A stretch of DNA of 40,265 nucleotides from assembly GCA_039679375.1 (NCBI GenBank), contig JBDKVA010000095.1:1-40265 (forward strand), read 5' to 3'. The translations under genes and the position numbers were made by a program. How positions within the stretch are numbered: position 1 is the first letter of the stretch; the number at the start of each line of letters is the position of its first letter. Of the stretch, positions 32,706-40,265 are shown piece after piece. A model generated the notes under the pieces. That model saw nothing but the letters and a program-made list of their open reading frames with translations, was not told the origin of the DNA and did not search any database. The DNA is from JBDKVA01 sp039679375. GTDB lineage: Bacteria > Bacillota > Clostridia > Acetivibrionales > DTU013.

Positions 32706-35165
32706 TTAATGCAGCGGTTTAAACCTTTTAAGCCTCAGTGCATTCGTTAATACCGATACGGAGCTGAACGCCATCGCTCCCGCTGCAATCATCGGGCTCA
32801 GCAGCGGCCCCCCGAACAGATAGAGCAAGCCTGCCGCAACCGGTATGCCGGCCGTATTGTAGCCAAACGCCCAAAACAGGTTTTGCCTGATGTTCCGTAT
32901 GGTGCGCCTGCTCAGCTGTATTGCTGTGGGAACATCCATCAGGTCGCTCCTCATGAGCACGATATCAGCCGATTCCATCGCCACATCCGTTCCGGAACCG
33001 ATCGCTATGCCGATATCCGCCTGGGCCAGTGCAGGAGCATCATTGATCCCGTCTCCCACCATAGCCACTTTTTTACCTTCCACCTGGAGTTTCTTCACTT
33101 CGTTTGCCTTGTCCTGCGGCAAGACCTCCGCCAGCACTCGGTCTATCCCTGCCTGTCCGGCTATTGCCTCTGCCGTCCTCCGGTTGTCTCCCGTAATCAT
33201 TGCCACCTCGATACCCATGCCGTGCAATATCTCGATTGCCCTCCTGCTGCTTGACTTCATCACATCGGCAACTGCAATGATTCCCGCAAGACTGTTATCA
33301 ATGGCAACATACATGGGCGTCTTGCCTTCCTCAGCCAGATTGTCCGACTCCTTTTGCAGCGTTATTTCTATTTTTCTGTCGTCCATAAGCTTTTTATTTC
33401 CCAATAGCATTTTTTTATTCTGTATTACGACCTCGACGCCGTGACCGGGTATTGCTTGAAAGCTCTCTACTTTGGAAAGCTCCAGCTTCCTTTCCGCCGC
33501 CTTGTTTACAACCGCCTCGCCTAAAGGGTGCTCCGATCCCTTTTCAGCTGAAGCAGACAGCTGCAGCAGTACCGCTTCATCCATCCCGCCGGCTGTGATG
33601 ATATCGGTCACTTCAGGCTTGCCTTCCGTAATCGTTCCCGTTTTGTCAAACACAATCGTTTTTATCTTATGCGTTGTTTCAAGTGCTTCCCCGCCTTTTA
33701 TCAGCACGCCGTATTCCGCACCCTTCCCGGTGCCCACCATAATGGCAGTCGGCGTCGCCAGCCCAAGCGCGCAGGGACATGCGATTACAAGGACGGCAAT
33801 GAAAATAGTCAGGGAAAATACCGCAGACATCCCCGAAATATACCAGGCGATACCGGCAATGACTGCAATGGCTATGACGACCGGTACAAAGTAGCCCGCT
33901 ATGATATCCGCCATCTTCGCTATTGGTGCCTTAGAGCCTTGTGCATCCTCAACAAGCTTGATAATCTGTGCAAGTACCGTATCTTTTCCAACCTTTGTCG
34001 CACGGAACCGGATCATCCCGTTCTTATTCATACTTGCACCGACTACTTTGCTGCCTGCATATTTTTCAACAGGTATGCTTTCTCCGGTGAGCATGGATTC
34101 ATCCACCGAAGTCCTGCCCTCTACCACTTCGCCATCTACGGGAATCTTCTCTCCGGGCTTTACGAGCAATATGTCACCTGCTTCTACCTCGTCTATAGGG
34201 ATTATCATTTCCTTTCCGTCCTGTATGACCGTCGCGGTCTTTGGCGCAAGGCCCATCAGTTTTTTTATCGCTTCCGAGGTTTTCCCCTTCGTGACCGCTT
34301 CAAGGTATTTGCCAAGCGTTATGAGTGTGATAATAACTCCTGCCGACTCAAAGTACAGATCTTTGGCGTATTCGGTATTTCCATTCAAAATCCGGATGAT
34401 TGCATAAATCCCATATAAAAATGCAGCTCCGGTCCCCATGGCGATTAGCGAATCCATATTGGGTTCACGTCTGGCTAGTCTGCCAAAGCCCACTGTGTAG
34501 AACCGGTAACCTGTCGCAATAACAGGCGTCACCAGCGCAAGCTGGATAAGCCCGAAGCGAAGCGGATGCATATGGGGGACGATGAATTCAGGCAGCGGCA
34601 ACCCAAGCATATGCCCCATCGCAATGTACAGCAGCGGTATGGTAAATATCAGCGCAGCCACGAACCTTCTCCACAGAGAATTGATTTCTTGCTCCCTGCG
34701 GGCTTTTTCACGGTCGGCCTGCTCTCCTGTTTCAATCTCCAATGCTTTGTATCCCGCTTTCGATATGGCATTTTTTATCTCGGAAATCCTTGTAGCCGAT
34801 GTATCATATACGACCTTTGCCTTTTCGGCAGCTAAATTTACGTTTACCTCTTTAATACCGGGCACTTTATTTACAGCCCGTTCAACAGCTTTGACACAGG
34901 ATGCGCAGGTCATCCCTGAAATGGGCATGATCACTTCCCGAAAACTGTCAGCCTTCTCTTCCAAAACTCCGTAACCCGCTTTTTTTACGGCCTCCTTCAC
35001 CTTCAAGATATCCGTCCTGTTTTCATCAAATTCAACATTCAGCTTGTCCGATGCCGGATTCACATTTGCAGATTGAATGCCATCTATTTTACCTACGCTT
35101 CTCTCTATCGCTTTTGCGCAGGAGGCGCACGTCATTCCTGTTACACTAAATGTTTCCTTTTTCAT
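32706..35165 (-). CDS. copA: copper-exporting P-type ATPase
   Basis: The ~819-residue membrane pump has two N-terminal metal-binding domains (GMTCASCAKAIERSVG and GMTCASCVKAVERAVN), eight expected transmembrane helices with the transport motif ACPCALGLATP, the phosphorylation site DKTGTIT, TGES, the GDGINDAPALAQAD hinge, and a HP motif in GSEHPLGEA. These define a P1B-1 Cu(I) exporter that moves copper out of the cytoplasm with ATP. The start is the ATG at 35165; the frame extends to a TTG at 35180. copZ follows. Silver may also be a substrate. Confidence 0.96.
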   Translation of the reverse strand: MKKETFSVTGMTCASCAKAIERSVGKIDGIQSANVNPASDKLNVEFDENRTDILKVKEAVKKAGYGVLEEKADSFREVIMPISGMTCASCVKAVERAVNKVPGIKEVNVNLAAEKAKVVYDTSATRISEIKNAISKAGYKALEIETGEQADREKARREQEINSLWRRFVAALIFTIPLLYIAMGHMLGLPLPEFIVPHMHPLRFGLIQLALVTPVIATGYRFYTVGFGRLARREPNMDSLIAMGTGAAFLYGIYAIIRILNGNTEYAKDLYFESAGVIITLITLGKYLEAVTKGKTSEAIKKLMGLAPKTATVIQDGKEMIIPIDEVEAGDILLVKPGEKIPVDGEVVEGRTSVDESMLTGESIPVEKYAGSKVVGASMNKNGMIRFRATKVGKDTVLAQIIKLVEDAQGSKAPIAKMADIIAGYFVPVVIAIAVIAGIAWYISGMSAVFSLTIFIAVLVIACPCALGLATPTAIMVGTGKGAEYGVLIKGGEALETTHKIKTIVFDKTGTITEGKPEVTDIITAGGMDEAVLLQLSASAEKGSEHPLGEAVVNKAAERKLELSKVESFQAIPGHGVEVVIQNKKMLLGNKKLMDDRKIEITLQKESDNLAEEGKTPMYVAIDNSLAGIIAVADVMKSSSRRAIEILHGMGIEVAMITGDNRRTAEAIAGQAGIDRVLAEVLPQDKANEVKKLQVEGKKVAMVGDGINDAPALAQADIGIAIGSGTDVAMESADIVLMRSDLMDVPTAIQLSRRTIRNIRQNLFWAFGYNTAGIPVAAGLLYLFGGPLLSPMIAAGAMAFSSVSVLTNALRLKRFKPLH

Positions 35166-35287
35166 TGTATCACCGTCCAATATTTAAGACTTCCTCTCAC
35201 AAATCAATTTATTTTACCCCATAATTGCAAATGCCAAACAAAATCTGAGGCTTTGGCTATCATTTGCAAATGAATTATGAACGCCAA

Positions 35288-35312
35288 CAAAAAGACGTCT
35301 GAATCAGACGCC
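35288..35312 (-). terminator. intrinsic terminator after the PurF-like gene
   Basis: Nearly symmetrical arms (gacgtctga/tcagacgcc region, 35293-35312) form a stem of about 9 bp, followed on the minus strand by TTTTTG. It lies about 75 bp beyond the stop of the PurF-like gene. Confidence 0.7.
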
Positions 35313-35388
35313 TGTAATGACCTAATTTGAGTCTTCTCAAATGCCTATCTCATGAACTTCTCCAGCCAAGAGCCGCTCCAAATACGGA

Positions 35389-36792
35389 TTACTCCCTGCC
35401 GTTCCAGCAATAAGTACAAACCTTTTCTTCCGGCAGGCCTATTGCATCGAGCATGTCATGGAGCTCCTGATACTTCAGGCTTGTAAAGTTCAGCTTCTTC
35501 CGGATATACTCGATCATGCAGCCATACTTTTCTGTTTTGGGATCGCAATATTCATCAAACTGATCCGTTTCTCTGCCCTCCAGTTCATTGATCGCCTGGC
35601 GGGCAATCAACTCCATCTCCGTACGCGATCTGGAGAAATTCAGGTATTTGCACCCGAAAACCAGCGGCGGGCAGGCAGGCCTTATATGGACTTCCTTTGC
35701 CTTAAAGCTGTATAAAAGCTCAACCGTCTCACGCATCTGCGTTCCGCGAACGATGGAGTCGTCGCAAAACAACATTCTTTTGCCCTTTACCAGTTCCGGT
35801 ATGGCAATCAGCTTCATCCTTGCCACCAGATTACGGATGTTCTGATCCTGCGGCATAAAGCTTCTTGACCAGGTTGGCGTATATTTCACAAACGGCCTTC
35901 CGTACGGAACTCTGGACTCATTTGAATATCCTAATGCATGAGCAACCCCGGAATCAGGTATACCGGCAACCATATCGATTTCAACATTGTCGTTGCGGGC
36001 CAGCGCCTGGCCGTTCCGATACCGCATGATCTCTACATTTCTGCCTTCATAGGCGGATGCCGGATAGCCGTAATAGACCCATAGGAAAGCGCAGATCTTC
36101 ATTTTCTTTTGAGGCGGCGCTATTTTTTCAATCGTGACGTCCGGCGTCAAAAGGACGATTTCACCCGGTCCAAGCTCATATTTAAGCGTATATCCGAGAT
36201 TTGGGAAAGCGCTGGACTCAAAGGATACGCAAAGTGCGCCATCCCGCTCGCCGACCAGCAATGGAGTCCTGCCCAGATGGTCTCTCGAAGCATAAATACC
36301 CTCAGGAGTCAGCACCAGCATGGTGCATGAACCGTCAATGGCTTCCTGTGCCTTTCGGATGCCGTCCTTGAAAGAGCCCTCCTGGTCGATCAGCGCTGCT
36401 GCCATTTCCGTCGGGTTTATCTCACCCCTGCTCATTTCAAGAAAATGAAGATAGTTGCTGTCAAAAGCCTTTTTAACAAGTTCATCGATATTGTTGATAC
36501 GTCCGACGGTAGTAATGGCATAATGCCCATGATGCGAGCATACTGTCAATGGCTGGGCTTCCGTATCGCTGATACAGCCGATCCCCATATTTCCCGACAT
36601 GTCGGCCAGGTCCCCTTCGAATTTAGCCCTGAACTGTACATTTTCTATGTTGTGGATATACCTTGAGAATCCGTTCCCGCTCCATACCGCCATACCGCCC
36701 CGGCTTGTCCCAAGGTGGGAATGATAATCGGTACCGAAATACAAATCCATTACGCAGTTTTCTCTTGACACTACACCAAATAATCCGCCCAT
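35389..36792 (-). CDS. PurF-like protein lacking the glutaminase cysteine
   Basis: The 467-residue protein has the two-domain layout of amidophosphoribosyltransferase: an N-terminal Ntn-type glutaminase-like domain (GTDYHSHLGTSRGGMAV, SHHGHYAITTVGRI, SRDHLGRTPLL) and a C-terminal phosphoribosyltransferase domain with the PRPP loop MLFCDDSIVRGTQM. The start is MGGLFGV, where true PurF has a catalytic Cys at the (processed) N terminus, so glutamine hydrolysis should be lost. The C terminus has extra cysteines (CDPKTEKYGC, CTYCW), perhaps a metal site. It stands alone, not in a purine operon, behind a promoter with a perfect inverted repeat. I know similar paralogues from other Clostridia and Bacteroides but not their function; a PRPP-dependent or regulatory role is possible. 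Confidence 0.85.
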   Translation of the reverse strand: MGGLFGVVSRENCVMDLYFGTDYHSHLGTSRGGMAVWSGNGFSRYIHNIENVQFRAKFEGDLADMSGNMGIGCISDTEAQPLTVCSHHGHYAITTVGRINNIDELVKKAFDSNYLHFLEMSRGEINPTEMAAALIDQEGSFKDGIRKAQEAIDGSCTMLVLTPEGIYASRDHLGRTPLLVGERDGALCVSFESSAFPNLGYTLKYELGPGEIVLLTPDVTIEKIAPPQKKMKICAFLWVYYGYPASAYEGRNVEIMRYRNGQALARNDNVEIDMVAGIPDSGVAHALGYSNESRVPYGRPFVKYTPTWSRSFMPQDQNIRNLVARMKLIAIPELVKGKRMLFCDDSIVRGTQMRETVELLYSFKAKEVHIRPACPPLVFGCKYLNFSRSRTEMELIARQAINELEGRETDQFDEYCDPKTEKYGCMIEYIRKKLNFTSLKYQELHDMLDAIGLPEEKVCTYCWNGRE

Positions 36793-36867
36793 AATTTATC
36801 CGTTTCCTTTTCGTTTAATATAATGCCTTTGTAAATGGCATGGTCACCATCTGCGCCTGCCATATGC

Positions 36868-36918
36868 ATAACAATGTATAATTACTTACATTGTTATCTA
36901 CAAAGCAGGCCGTGTCAA
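36868..36918 (-). promoter_or_regulatory. promoter with perfect inverted-repeat operator, PurF-like gene
   Basis: The arms ataacaatgta (36868-36878) and tacattgttat (36887-36897) are perfectly complementary over 11 bp with an 8-bp spacer. On the minus strand a TTGACA (36918-36913) with 17-bp spacing puts the -10 (AACAAT, 36895-36890) inside the right arm. A dimeric repressor binding here would block the promoter. The transcript leader is about 90 nt. Confidence 0.7.
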
Positions 36919-36953
36919 TAGTATTTCTGAATTTTCTTTGCCCCGCCGGTTTA

Positions 36954-36992
36954 TAAAAAACAAGGAAGCAAGAGAGTCTATCACTTGCTTCC
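36954..36992 (-). terminator. intrinsic terminator after gnd
   Basis: The stem ggaagcaag (36964-36972) with cttgcttcc (36984-36992) is a perfect 9 bp with an 11-nt loop. On the minus strand it is followed by TTGTTTTTTAT. It lies about 190 nt beyond the gnd stop. Between 36993 and 37179 I see no gene. Confidence 0.8.
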
Positions 36993-37179
36993 TGTCATTT
37001 TGCCTAACCAGCAAACATTTCATTCTATTATCACCGGGTAATTGTTCCGGAGATTGCATAATTATTCTTTGGTAACTTATTGCCGCAAAATTGCATAAAA
37101 AACAAGAAAACAGTTTCACATTCGCGGCAATAAGTACATTCGTTGGGTTGTGGGCGGTAGCCCACATTGGTTTACGCTC

Positions 37180-38631
37180 TTATACAATATATGTCGAAGC
37201 AGCTGTGTTGCCGCCTTCACCGGTCCAGTTGGTGTGATGGAATTCGCCGCGTTTTCCGTCGACTCTTTCGTACGTATGCGCGCCGAAGTAGTCACGCTGT
37301 GCCTGCAGAAGGTTTGCAGGAAGCCTTTCACACCTATATCCGTCGTAATAGCAGAGTGCCGCCGTGAAGGTCGGAATCGGAATTCCATTTAGTAATGCCG
37401 TAGAAGCAACTTTTCTCCAGCTGGCCTGTGCTTTTTCCACCTTTTCCTTGAAGAACGGATCCAATAAGAGGTTGGTCAATTGAGGATTCTTAACAAATGC
37501 TTCCTTGATCTTCCCAAGGAATGCAGAACGGATAATACAGCCGCCGCGCCACATCAGAGCGATTCCGCCGTAATTGAGGTTCCATCCGTATGTCTTGGCA
37601 GCAGCGCGCATGAGGGTATAGCCCTGTGCATACGAAACGATTTTCGATGCATACAGCGCATTCCTGATATCCTCTATAAATGCTTTCTTGTCACCCTTAA
37701 ATTCCGGTTTTGGACCCTTAAGGATCTTTGAAGCTGCAACGCGTTCTTCCTTTATAGCTGAAAGGCAGCGGGCATAAACGGCTTCGCTGATCAATGTCAA
37801 TGGAATACCCTCGTCCAATGCCGCGATCGACGTCCATTTGCCGGTACCCTTTTGTCCGGCTGCATCAAGGATCTTCTCAACGATTGGCTGTCCGTCCGTA
37901 TCCTTATAAGCGAGGATGTCTCTGGTAATTTCAATAAGGTAGCTGTCCAGCTCGCCCTTGTTCCATTCCGTGAAGACTTCATGCATTTCATCGTCCGACA
38001 TGTCAAGATACTCTCTCATTAAATGATAAGCTTCGCATATCAGCTGCATGTCGCCGTATTCAATCCCGTTGTGAACCATCTTTACAAAATGGCCTGCGCC
38101 ATTTTCGCCAACCCATTCACAGCAGGGAGAACCATCCTCAACCTTTGCACAAATAGCCTGGAAGATCGGTTTGACATAAGGCCATGCTGCAGGTGAACCG
38201 CCGGGCATCATGCTCGGGCCTTTCAGCGCGCCCTCTTCTCCGCCTGAAACACCAGTGCCCACATAGAGAAGGCCTTTGCTTTCAACATATGCAGTACGCC
38301 GAATCGTATCGGGGAAATGTGAATTTCCTCCATCAATGATGATATCGCCTTTCTCCAGCAGCGGGATAATGGAATCGATAAGATCGTCGACAGCTTTGCC
38401 TGCTTTAACCATCATCATTACTTTTCTCGGCTTTTTCAGGTTATCGATCAATTCCTGAATCGTCGTCGTCCCTATAATGTTCTTACCCTTTGCTCTTCCT
38501 TCCACAAAATTCGTTACTTTTTCCGTTGTGCGGTTATAAACAGCAACAGTAAACCCCTTGCTTTCCATGTTCATAACCAGGTTCTCACCCATAACCGCCA
38601 GCCCGATCAGGCCGATATCCGCTTTACCCAT
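37180..38631 (-). CDS. gnd: 6-phosphogluconate dehydrogenase, decarboxylating
   Basis: The 483-residue protein has GLIGLAVMGENLVMN at the N terminus (NADP-binding fold), NRT at 33-35 (the NADP phosphate contact), GVSGGEEGALKGPSMMPGG, the catalytic Lys in FVKMVHNGIEYGDMQ, and the long helical C-terminal domain ending with the conserved HTNWTGEGG tail. It converts 6-phosphogluconate to ribulose-5-phosphate, CO2 and NADPH in the oxidative pentose phosphate pathway. Length is normal for the long form. GAGAGGAG precedes the ATG. A cre-like site 85 bp upstream suggests carbon catabolite control. Confidence 0.97.
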   Translation of the reverse strand: MGKADIGLIGLAVMGENLVMNMESKGFTVAVYNRTTEKVTNFVEGRAKGKNIIGTTTIQELIDNLKKPRKVMMMVKAGKAVDDLIDSIIPLLEKGDIIIDGGNSHFPDTIRRTAYVESKGLLYVGTGVSGGEEGALKGPSMMPGGSPAAWPYVKPIFQAICAKVEDGSPCCEWVGENGAGHFVKMVHNGIEYGDMQLICEAYHLMREYLDMSDDEMHEVFTEWNKGELDSYLIEITRDILAYKDTDGQPIVEKILDAAGQKGTGKWTSIAALDEGIPLTLISEAVYARCLSAIKEERVAASKILKGPKPEFKGDKKAFIEDIRNALYASKIVSYAQGYTLMRAAAKTYGWNLNYGGIALMWRGGCIIRSAFLGKIKEAFVKNPQLTNLLLDPFFKEKVEKAQASWRKVASTALLNGIPIPTFTAALCYYDGYRCERLPANLLQAQRDYFGAHTYERVDGKRGEFHHTNWTGEGGNTAASTYIV

Positions 38632-38715
38632 GATTTTTATACTCCTCTCAGTATTTTATTACTTTTACTGCTTTACACTACATTTATTTCTTCTTACATT
38701 CTTAAAATGCTCTCA

Positions 38716-38729
38716 TGTAACCGCTTACA
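38716..38729. promoter_or_regulatory. cre-like catabolite-control site upstream of gnd
   Basis: tgtaaccgcttaca matches the CcpA-binding consensus TGWAANCGNTNWCA. It lies 85 bp before gnd and just downstream of a minus-strand TATAAG that could be a -10 box, a position suited to repression. Confidence 0.6.
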
Positions 38730-38808
38730 TTTTTGCTTATACTTCACCCTTTGCCGCGCTTCCATACTTCTCTGTCAACGGTACTGTCTGTTCCGTATTG
38801 CCTTTACA

Positions 38809-39888
38809 TTACCGTTTAACCCTTGCGTTACCCTGCCAAATTGACCAGATCTGATCTTCGTCAGCAGGCTGTGCATAATCTGTCAGGAATGTTGTCGCCA
38901 ATGCGCCGCTCGCCCAGCCAAACTGAATCCATTTCTCAGGTTCCCAGCCCTTCAGAACAGCATAGAGCATACCGCCGACAAATCCATCTCCGCCGCCTAT
39001 ACGGTCAAGTACCGTAATCTCACGCGGTTCTACCACATGCCAATTATCGCCCTCAAGCATAATCGCTCCCCACAAGTGGCAGTTCGTGCTGACAACCTGA
39101 CGCAGTGTGGTTGCAAATACGGATGTGTTTGGATAGGCTTCCTTCACACGGCCAATCATGCCCTTGAAGCTTTCGATCTTGTCTGCAATATTCTTTCCGC
39201 CTGCTTCCGGTCCTTCTATTCCGAGGCAAAGCTGGAAATCTTCTTCGTTCCCAACAAGAATGTCCGAAATACCGGCGATTTCCGTAAAGATGTTTCTAAG
39301 CTCGTTTTCACGGTTTTTCCAGAATGAAGCACGATAATTAAGATCGAAGGAAATGCGGGTCCCATATTTCTTTGCAGCCCTCGCAAGCTCAAGGCAGAAG
39401 ATACTCGTTTCAGGCGACAATGCAGCAACCAGGCCTGACAGATGTACGATCTGTACTCCTTCCTTCCCAAATATCCTATCAAGGTCAAAATCCTTGACAT
39501 TCAGTGTGCGTCCGACTTCTCCGGCACGGTCATTATGCACTCTCGGCCCACGTGAGCCGTAGCCGCTGTCGGCAATATTGAACTGATGGCGATAACCCCA
39601 CGGACCGCCCTGCGGGACATCTTTTCCCTCATAAGACATATGACGGCTTGCGAGATTACTTTTGATGAAGCTGGCAATCGGGCTGTCTTTTACAAATGTT
39701 GTTAAAACCTTGACAGGAAGCCCAAGATAGGATGAAATACTCGCTACATTGGTCTCAGCGCTGGTAGCCTGCATTGTAAAAGTCTCACTGCTATGTACGG
39801 GCTGCCCATTTGCCGGTGTGATCCGAACCCCCATACTGGTAGGTACAATCAGAGAATAGGTAAAATCCTTGCGTAATGCGATTTTCAT
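38809..39888 (-). CDS. kdgK: 2-keto-3-deoxygluconate kinase-like PfkB enzyme
   Basis: The 359-residue protein is a PfkB kinase with the features of 2-dehydro-3-deoxygluconate kinase: ETNVASISSYLGLPV, SFDLNYRASFW, LVGNEEDFQ and the catalytic/ATP motif DRIGGGDGFVGGMLY. It would phosphorylate KDG to KDPG in hexuronate or Entner-Doudoroff-type metabolism. An AGGAGA site precedes the ATG. KDPG aldolase and uronate genes are not in the window, and gnd lies 177 bp downstream on the same strand. Confidence in the family is high; substrate assignment is by motif similarity. Confidence 0.85.
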   Translation of the reverse strand: MKIALRKDFTYSLIVPTSMGVRITPANGQPVHSSETFTMQATSAETNVASISSYLGLPVKVLTTFVKDSPIASFIKSNLASRHMSYEGKDVPQGGPWGYRHQFNIADSGYGSRGPRVHNDRAGEVGRTLNVKDFDLDRIFGKEGVQIVHLSGLVAALSPETSIFCLELARAAKKYGTRISFDLNYRASFWKNRENELRNIFTEIAGISDILVGNEEDFQLCLGIEGPEAGGKNIADKIESFKGMIGRVKEAYPNTSVFATTLRQVVSTNCHLWGAIMLEGDNWHVVEPREITVLDRIGGGDGFVGGMLYAVLKGWEPEKWIQFGWASGALATTFLTDYAQPADEDQIWSIWQGNARVKR

Positions 39889-40018
39889 ATGAATCTCCTG
39901 ATATTATATTAGTAATTGTATTTATTGAATGCAATTCTCCGGTTGCATGCCCCGACAGGTACTTGCTACTGCTCCTGTCAAGCCGTTCAAAAGGAAAATA
40001 ACTCACCCAACATATGCT

Positions 40019-40047
40019 ATTATATTATTAACATGCCTTCAATGCAA
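40019..40047 (-). promoter_or_regulatory. predicted promoter of the kdgK-like gene
   Basis: On the minus strand TTGCAT (40047-40042), 17 bp and a perfect TATAAT (40024-40019) precede the gene by 131 bp. The ~125-nt leader contains a GACAGG/CCTGTC inverted repeat (near 39954-39980). A second possible promoter closer to the gene would leave almost no leader. Confidence 0.6.
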
Positions 40048-40138
40048 GATACAACAAAAGCAAATAATGTGTAATTTCTCGACCAGACTTGCATAGACAA
40101 TTTAAATTCTTCATTTACATGCAAATAACATATATTGC

Positions 40139-40265
40139 ATCGAGTAGGAGGCGGCTAATCGCCGCCGACCTCTCACACCACCGTATGTGCGGTTCCGCGT
40201 ACGGCGGTTCAATAGTTTAAATGCAGTGCCTCGTATTTCTCGGCTATGTCCACATAGCCGAGGGA
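40139..40265 (-). mobile_element. group II intron, 3' end
   Basis: Read on the minus strand, the window enters inside an intron-encoded maturase gene. After its TGA come a domain V-like hairpin (about 40210-40176, GAACCGCCGTAC ... ATACGGTGGTG) and a GC-rich domain VI hairpin (40172-40147, GGCGGC/GCCGCC). The element closes with CCTACTCGAT, where the A is the probable branch point. I place the 3' boundary near 40139. The rest of the intron, including its 5' end and most of the maturase, lies beyond the right edge. Confidence 0.85.
40209..40265 (-). CDS. group II intron reverse transcriptase/maturase, C-terminal 18 codons
   Basis: The minus strand from the window edge reads in frame SLGYVDIAEKYEALHLNY followed by TGA (40211-40209). 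The ALHLNY-type ending directly before domain V is typical of group II intron-encoded maturases as I know them. The protein, mostly outside the window, would splice and mobilise the intron. The fragment is too short to tell whether the gene is intact. Confidence 0.75.
   Translation of the reverse strand, partial: SLGYVDIAEKYEALHLNY

Noticed and set aside
33669..34418. 249-codon plus-strand frame over copA
   Set aside because: It is a shadow of the copA coding sequence, whose motifs are complete; overlapping shadow frames occur throughout this gene.
39889..40138. riboswitch in the kdgK leader
   Set aside because: A GACAGG/CCTGTC hairpin exists, but no known riboswitch core or terminator/antiterminator pair was recognised.

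Overview
The window looks like chromosomal DNA of a mesophilic member of the Clostridia (Bacillota). Support for this: AGGAGG-type ribosome binding sites, TTGACA-17-TATAAT-type promoters, a cre-like site, a split transketolase, LemA/TPM and ABC-F genes, and moderate-to-low GC with a much more AT-rich patch at the left. The species cannot be named from the sequence alone.

Left part (1-12,767): a truncated M42 aminopeptidase gene; an AT-rich patch with an unrecognised 339-residue protein; a D-2-hydroxyacid dehydrogenase/old-yellow-enzyme pair divergent from an AraC-type regulator; a lemA-TPM pair; an MFS transporter; an ABC-F ATPase gene preceded by a long leader with an attenuator-like terminator; and a DUF4153 membrane protein.

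Centre (12,778-32,181), all on the minus strand and so read right to left: a LacI-type repressor; a GH4-family enzyme and a PfkB kinase; a secreted phosphatidylinositol-specific phospholipase C; a two-gene CehA/McbA-like protein (N-domain ORF plus PHP metallohydrolase); a divergent GDPD-family phosphodiesterase; an ABC sugar importer (two permeases and a lipoprotein); an archaeal-type GAPDH and phosphoglycerate kinase; a split transketolase; and iolB, iolD, iolE and iolG. Four copies of one 16-bp operator (core GRTAYCGATTAC) lie before the LacI gene, the GH4 operon, the phospholipase operon and the importer/iol operon. At two of them the operator fills the 17-bp spacer of a consensus promoter. 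My reading is a single regulon that releases inositol (phosphate) from phosphatidylinositol or related glyco-inositol lipids outside the cell, imports it, removes the phosphate, and degrades inositol by the Iol route into central carbon metabolism. The individual enzyme families are supported by sequence; the joint pathway is inference. An IolC/IolJ/IolA set and an importer ATPase are not visible here.

Right part (32,390-40,265): copZ-copA copper efflux; a PurF-like protein without the glutaminase cysteine, behind a perfect inverted-repeat operator; gnd (6-phosphogluconate dehydrogenase) with a cre-like site; a 2-keto-3-deoxygluconate kinase; and at the edge the 3' end of a group II intron with the last 18 codons of its maturase. 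No tRNA, rRNA, CRISPR array or insertion-sequence transposase was seen.
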